A stretch of 64,000 nucleotides of DNA, from NCBI GenBank assembly GCA_023101885.1, contig JALPQD010000088.1, positions 5,119,501 to 5,183,500 of the forward strand. The letters are read 5' to 3'. The translations under genes were made by a program, and so were the position numbers. The notes beneath the pieces were generated by a model. It did not search any database. It saw only the letters and a program-made list of their open reading frames with translations, and was not told the DNA's origin. The stretch is from Typhlomys cinereus (lineage: Eukaryota; Chordata; Mammalia; Rodentia; Platacanthomyidae). Shown here piece by piece: positions 59,495 through 64,000 of the stretch (the stretch's first letter is position 1; each line of letters begins with the position of its first letter).

Positions 59495-60965
59495 ACATGA
59501 TGTGGATTGCTGGTGGGAATGCAGGCTTATACAACCACTCTGGCGATCAGTCTGGCATTTTTAAAAAAAGTTAAAGATTGAAATGACATATGATCCTGCT
59601 ATTCCACTTCTAGGAATAATCCCCCATAAAGCAAAAATTCACCTCAATGGCACAAGCATGACCATGTTTATAGCAGCACTATTTACAATAGCAAAGTCAT
59701 GGAATCAACCCAAATGCCCAACAGTTGACAAGTGGATAAGGAAAATGTGGTACATTTATACAATGGAATACGACTCAACCATCAAAAAAGATGAATTAAT
59801 GAAATTTGCCGGAAAATTGATGGAATTAGAAAAAATTATATTGAATGAAATATCCCAGACACAGAAAATTAAGCACCGAATGTACTCCCTAATATGTGGA
59901 TACTAGTACCAAACCCACGTAGTGACATATTCAAAGATAAATCTCTGTAATACCTACAGTAATTGCAAAGATTACAAACAGGAGGGAAGGGGAAGGAGGG
60001 CCCCTCCAGAATTAAAGATAGAGGGGATCATGCTACAGCAGAGAAAATAGGTCACCATCAAGTATTGCAAGTAAGTAGTGAGACATCTGGTTAAACTCAC
60101 TCACGTTCCTTCCTGGTCACTTGCAACTGAGGGAGTTTGATCTCACCAGTCAGAAAGGGCACATAGTCTGGCAGATAGATGGTAACCATTCTGCAAATGG
60201 GAGACTGACCTCTCCCTCACCGCAGTTTCCTACTCTTATTCCATCTACCACTCCATTTTAACAGTCTTTTATCTCTGACTAGGAGGTGACATCCTATACC
60301 CATCAGGATGGAACAAAGGCGGTGCAGGAGCAGCAAAACTGAAAACAACAACAAATCATAATTCAGAACATCAGAGACCCTACATTAATCACCTGGAATC
60401 AGACCAGCCAAATCTCTCCCCATCCTAAAGCTCAGGGAAATTTGCAGAAGAGGGGGTGGTAAGATTGTAAGAGCCTAAAGATGGGGAGGAGCAACGGCAT
60501 GCAAGATACTCCACACAAGTTAGGGCCGAAGTAACCATAATAGGAGTTTGCATGACCTGCACAATGACTCACATAACAATGACCCCCCCCCAAAGTCTAG
60601 CATGGATCACAGGCACTGGGATTCTTAGAGGCAAGAGATTAACAGTCACAATAGTGTTCCCATACTAAAGGGAAGCACAAGAAAGGGCTCTAGGCAATGC
60701 TACTGAATCCGTATACCTCATTAGAGTGGAGGGCGCAGAGGGAAATTTGACATGCACACTAAAGAATGCTCCATGAATGGGGGGGGCACTGGGAGAAAGG
60801 AAGGGAGGGGTGAAAGGAAGGGGAAAATGGGGAGGGAGCAAGGGGGACCAGGAAGGGGTGGAGGTAGGGAGGGGACTGAGGTACCTATTAAGTTTGTATG
60901 AGTGGGTAAAAGAATTTTAAAAAATTATAAATAAATAAATATTTAATAAAGTGTGTAAAATTTTA
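59495..60965 (+). mobile_element. LINE-1 3' end with open ORF2 C-terminus
   Basis: The ORF2 end at 59583-59906 is open for 107 codons (IPLLGIIPHKAKIHLNG, MYSLICGY). A 3'UTR with a polypurine tract at 60775-60875 and an A-rich tail follow. The matching position near 7565 in copy A is empty. Confidence 0.88.
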
Positions 60966-60989
60966 AAAAAGACTTACGTGATGTAAAAG

Positions 60990-61325
60990 ATGTTTTCCAG
61001 TCATAATAGAGTTCCCATACTAACGGGAGCCCAAGAAGGGGCTCCAGGCTATGCCACTGAGTCCTGAACCCATACTAGGGTAGAGGACTCAGAGGGAGGT
61101 TTGGTGTTCACATAAAAGGATGGTCCAGGGGATTGGAGGGAGGAAGGGGGAAGCACCAGGAAAAGAGGGAAGAAAGAAAGGGGGTGAAAGGAAGGGGAAG
61201 GGGGGAGAGTTCAATGGGGGACGACTGGGGAGAGGAGGGGGGAGAGGATGGGGGTACCTATTGAAAGTTCAATAGGTATGATTAAGAAAAAGATAAAATG
61301 TGGGAGAAAAATTTAAAAATTTTTA
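60990..61325 (+). mobile_element. LINE-1 3'UTR fragment
   Basis: This is a second 3'UTR piece directly after the first, with a polypurine tract at 61130-61260 and an A-rich end. It carries no coding text. Confidence 0.7.
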
Positions 61326-62470
61326 GAAAAGATATTTTCATATGCCTTTAATATTTGAAAGTACAAGGACTCTGGGATTTCTTTACTCTAGGAAGTTTTC
61401 TTCTTTAATTAATGCAAAACAATGAAAGGATAAACAATATTATTAACGGAAATTCAAGATGGAACCTGAAATTGCACACTAGGAGGCTCTTAAGTAGGAC
61501 CAAGGACTACCACCAGACAATCATAAGAGAATAAACCCCTTGTTAGCCTAGACCATTTGATGGTGATTCTATCAGCAACCATGCCGGCTAACTGCTACAG
61601 AATTTGGTACCAGAAAAGTGGGGTGTTACTGATAAATCTGGCTATTTGGACTTTGTGGATTTTGAACGACTTTTTTGGAGTTATCTGGCAATGTTTGAAG
61701 ACAATGTTTCAGCCATGTGTCACCAAACCTTTTGTCATCAATTTCCTCTGCTGCTCCGTGAGCTAAATGGATGTGTTCAGAAAATGCCGCTGGATGAGGA
61801 AGGCCTGTGGCTCTCCAACGAAGTTTCCTCCAACAGGAAGCAAGAAACAGGTCCAGAGGCTGGAACATGTCCAAACCGCTGACATCATGTCACAAGAAGC
61901 CAATACACATGCCTGAAGTTCACGTCTGTGTGGCTTGAGACATGGTCAGGTGTTTCCAACATCTTCCTTTCACCAGTGATCTGTGATAACCGGTTGCATT
62001 AGTCAACATCAGCCCGTCTCTTATGTTTATCAGGAATCTAGCCAGGAGACCATTCTGCAAGCAATCATACAGAGCATTGCTAAAGGGACCGGAAAATCAT
62101 AACTTTTGCAGAATCTGAGGGAGTGGTGGAGTGAATACAATGACAATATTTTCCTTTTGTTTTTCCAGTTTTATACAGACATACATTATGATTCTATTCA
62201 CTCCCATTATCCTTCCATATCTTCTTTTCTCCCCTCCCCTCTCAAATCCTTTCCTCATACCACTCAGTTCCCCAGTGACTATACCAGACAACACTTCCTT
62301 TTCTAAACAGTGGATTCCTGGGTGATGTTTGAGAATTGTTTCCTCAGAAGCAGATTTGTTAAAATTTCCAGTGAATAAACTTGGGTAAGGTACATGGCAG
62401 CTGTCAGAAAAGGTGTCTGTTAACCAGAGCTTTTTAGTAAAATGCTAAGGCAAATTAAGAAAAAAAATCT
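61326..62470. other. distal flank of copy B with an LTR-internal fragment
   Basis: Positions 61326-61495 and 61715-62470 pair with copy A (7573-7745 and 7768-8545). Positions 61500-61700 carry the start of a class III LTR-element internal region (TTTGGTACCAGAAAAGTGGG at 61602), matching 62830-63010. An open frame at 61604-61882 runs across the junction; no function is claimed. Confidence 0.5.
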
Positions 62471-62482
62471 AGAGTCAGTCTT

Positions 62483-64000
62483 TGTCATGGTTAGATACAG
62501 GTGTCAACTTGATGGTTGAGGGTTCAAGCTCTGGGCACATTTATAGATAATTGGTAGTTGAGTTAAGCCCAGAGCAAACCCATAGGAGATTGTCTAGTTG
62601 ATGGGGCAGAGCCAGCCTATGGTGGGTGAGACTATGCCCTGGACGGGTGAATAAAATACATAGAGCTGGTTGAGGAAGTTGGCATCCTTGTGTATACCTG
62701 GCCAGACATGCTGGTCTGGCAAGTAAGGATTGTCCCTCTCTCAGCTGCTATGTGGATATGACATGGTCAGTTCATTCAGCCCTGGTGTTGGTGAAAACTC
62801 TCCTGGTCAAGCTGGACCAAAAACTATAACTAGAAAATCATAAGAAAGTAAACCCCTTGTTACCTTAAACCATTTGATGGTGATTTTATCAACAGCCATT
62901 CAGGTCAACTGCTACAGAATTCAGTACCAGAAAAATGGAGCGTTGCTGATAAATCTAGCTATTTGGACTTTGTGGATTTTGAACGACTTTTTTGGAGGAA
63001 TGTGGCAATGTTCGAAGACATTGAGATTGTGTGCACTAAAAACCATTCAGTTTATGGGCCATTTGGAAAATAGTGATGCTGAGAGAATGGTGCATTGTTT
63101 GGGCTCAGTTTGTGATGAAGGGAACAAGGACTTCAGTAAAGTTGAATTTAAAGATGACGGACTGGTTTCCATAGATAGAGGAGAGCTGCGTTGATGGTTG
63201 TGAAGCTTTGGAAAGGGCAGGCTGCAGAACAGCTGTCTTTGTTGGAGAGATGAGCGTCAATGAAGGAAAATCTAGTGACCTGCACTGGGGTGTGGGAAGA
63301 CATGAACACCACTATATGGCAATTCCATGGTTTGAAAACATGGATTCCTTCAGGGGCTGAAAGGCCAAGCTGAAGTCATTTGTTGCCCTTCAGAAGTTTC
63401 AGCTGTCTAGAAAGAGGCTTTTCCAGAGTCAACATACAAAAGTTGGTACAGCTGTGATTTCAGTGGACCAAGCTATGTTTCATCCTTGCTGTGCAATCTA
63501 TTACCATCCCACAGGTGATACTGGTTTTGGTGCACAATTAAGGGGTTCATGGTGAGCTTGGCAACAAGTGACAGGCATAGAGTTCCTTCATGAAGCTTAT
63601 AGCTGCAGAGGTGAACCCAGAGTATTATTGGGAATACCAATACTGTGGGATGCATGCTGAGGACAGTTGTGAGTGGAAATTTAACCTGGTCCAGAGAAAC
63701 TCTGCCTGTACAACTTTGAGCTACAAAGAAGGACTGGGATTGCCTAGAAATTTTTTGCAACCGTGACTACATGGTAAGCAGAAGAAGATAGGCACTGAAG
63801 TATAGGATGTGGTATTTGGTTTGTTGGACTTTGATATTAATTTGATGTTTTCTTATTTTCATGATGTTTTTATTTGATATTTTATCTGTGTGAAAGAATT
63901 CAACTTATTTTAACTTGATAGACTCTTATAGTTAGGTGAATTGAAATGTTAAAATGTTGGAACTGAACTTTTAATGACAGAACATTTAAAAATTTGTCTT
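62483..64000 (+). mobile_element. class III LTR and internal sequence, runs off the window
   Basis: The LTR at about 62483-62875 starts TGTCATGGTTAGATACAGG. The internal region starts with the AGTACCAGAAAAATGGAGCG text typical of MaLR/ERV-L elements and continues to the end of the window. It holds only short broken frames (for example 62874-63194). No envelope or polymerase text is recognised. Confidence 0.55.

Noticed and set aside
61604..61882. 92-codon frame that looks protein-like
   Set aside because: It begins in an LTR-element internal sequence and crosses into flank; no family recognised and copy A does not keep the whole frame. Kept only as a finding to check.
1..64000. CRISPR arrays, operons, phage or plasmid features
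   Set aside because: The window is vertebrate nuclear DNA; repeats present are microsatellites, SINEs, LINEs and LTR elements.

Overview
The window is mammalian nuclear DNA, most likely from a rodent. It has interspersed LINE-1 (L1) copies, tRNA-derived SINEs of the B2/B3 type, class III (ERV-L/MaLR-like) LTR elements, long (TG)n/(CA)n arrays, and genes that are sparse and lack introns in their coding parts. The SINE heads and the many closely related L1 3' ends suggest a non-murine myodont rodent such as a jerboa. That is an inference; the species cannot be fixed from this sequence alone. Nothing bacterial, phage or CRISPR-like is present.

Only two intact protein-coding genes can be supported. 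Both are MPEG1 (macrophage-expressed gene 1, perforin-2), in the same orientation on the minus strand at 1516-3597 and 51887-53983, about 50.4 kb apart. Each has a signal peptide, MACPF domain, EGF-like segment, P2 region, one transmembrane helix and a short cytoplasmic tail. Each also keeps a TATA box, an ETS-like site and a probable short 5'UTR intron. Homologous flanks run from about 150 to 8545 (copy A) and about 49475 to 62470 (copy B), so this is a tandem segmental duplication that later insertions have enlarged unequally.

Layout: 0-8.5 kb, MPEG1 copy A and its upstream flank; 8.5-23.8 kb, gene-free DNA with L1 fragments, a MaLR-like element split by a young-looking solo ERV1-type LTR, SINEs and simple repeats; 23.8-24.7 kb, an olfactory receptor pseudogene (family 5-like, matching the known DTX4-MPEG1-OR5 neighbourhood); 24.7-27.7 kb, the 3' half of an ERV-L provirus with an open dUTPase frame and 3' LTR; 27.7-34.7 kb, mostly unassigned; 34.7-44.6 kb, an old plus-strand L1 broken open by a younger minus-strand L1 that itself carries a SINE and another L1; 44.6-49.4 kb, SINEs and a MaLR-like element; 49.4-62.5 kb, MPEG1 copy B with several insertions absent from copy A; 62.5-64 kb, another LTR with its internal sequence.

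The main biological interest is the MPEG1 pair. A core of about 2.4 kb covering the gene is far more alike than the flanks and contains a run of about 352 identical bases, which suggests gene conversion. Differences concentrate in one part of the P2 region and at the C-terminal tail, as expected if the two pore-forming proteins are diverging in membrane engagement or trafficking.
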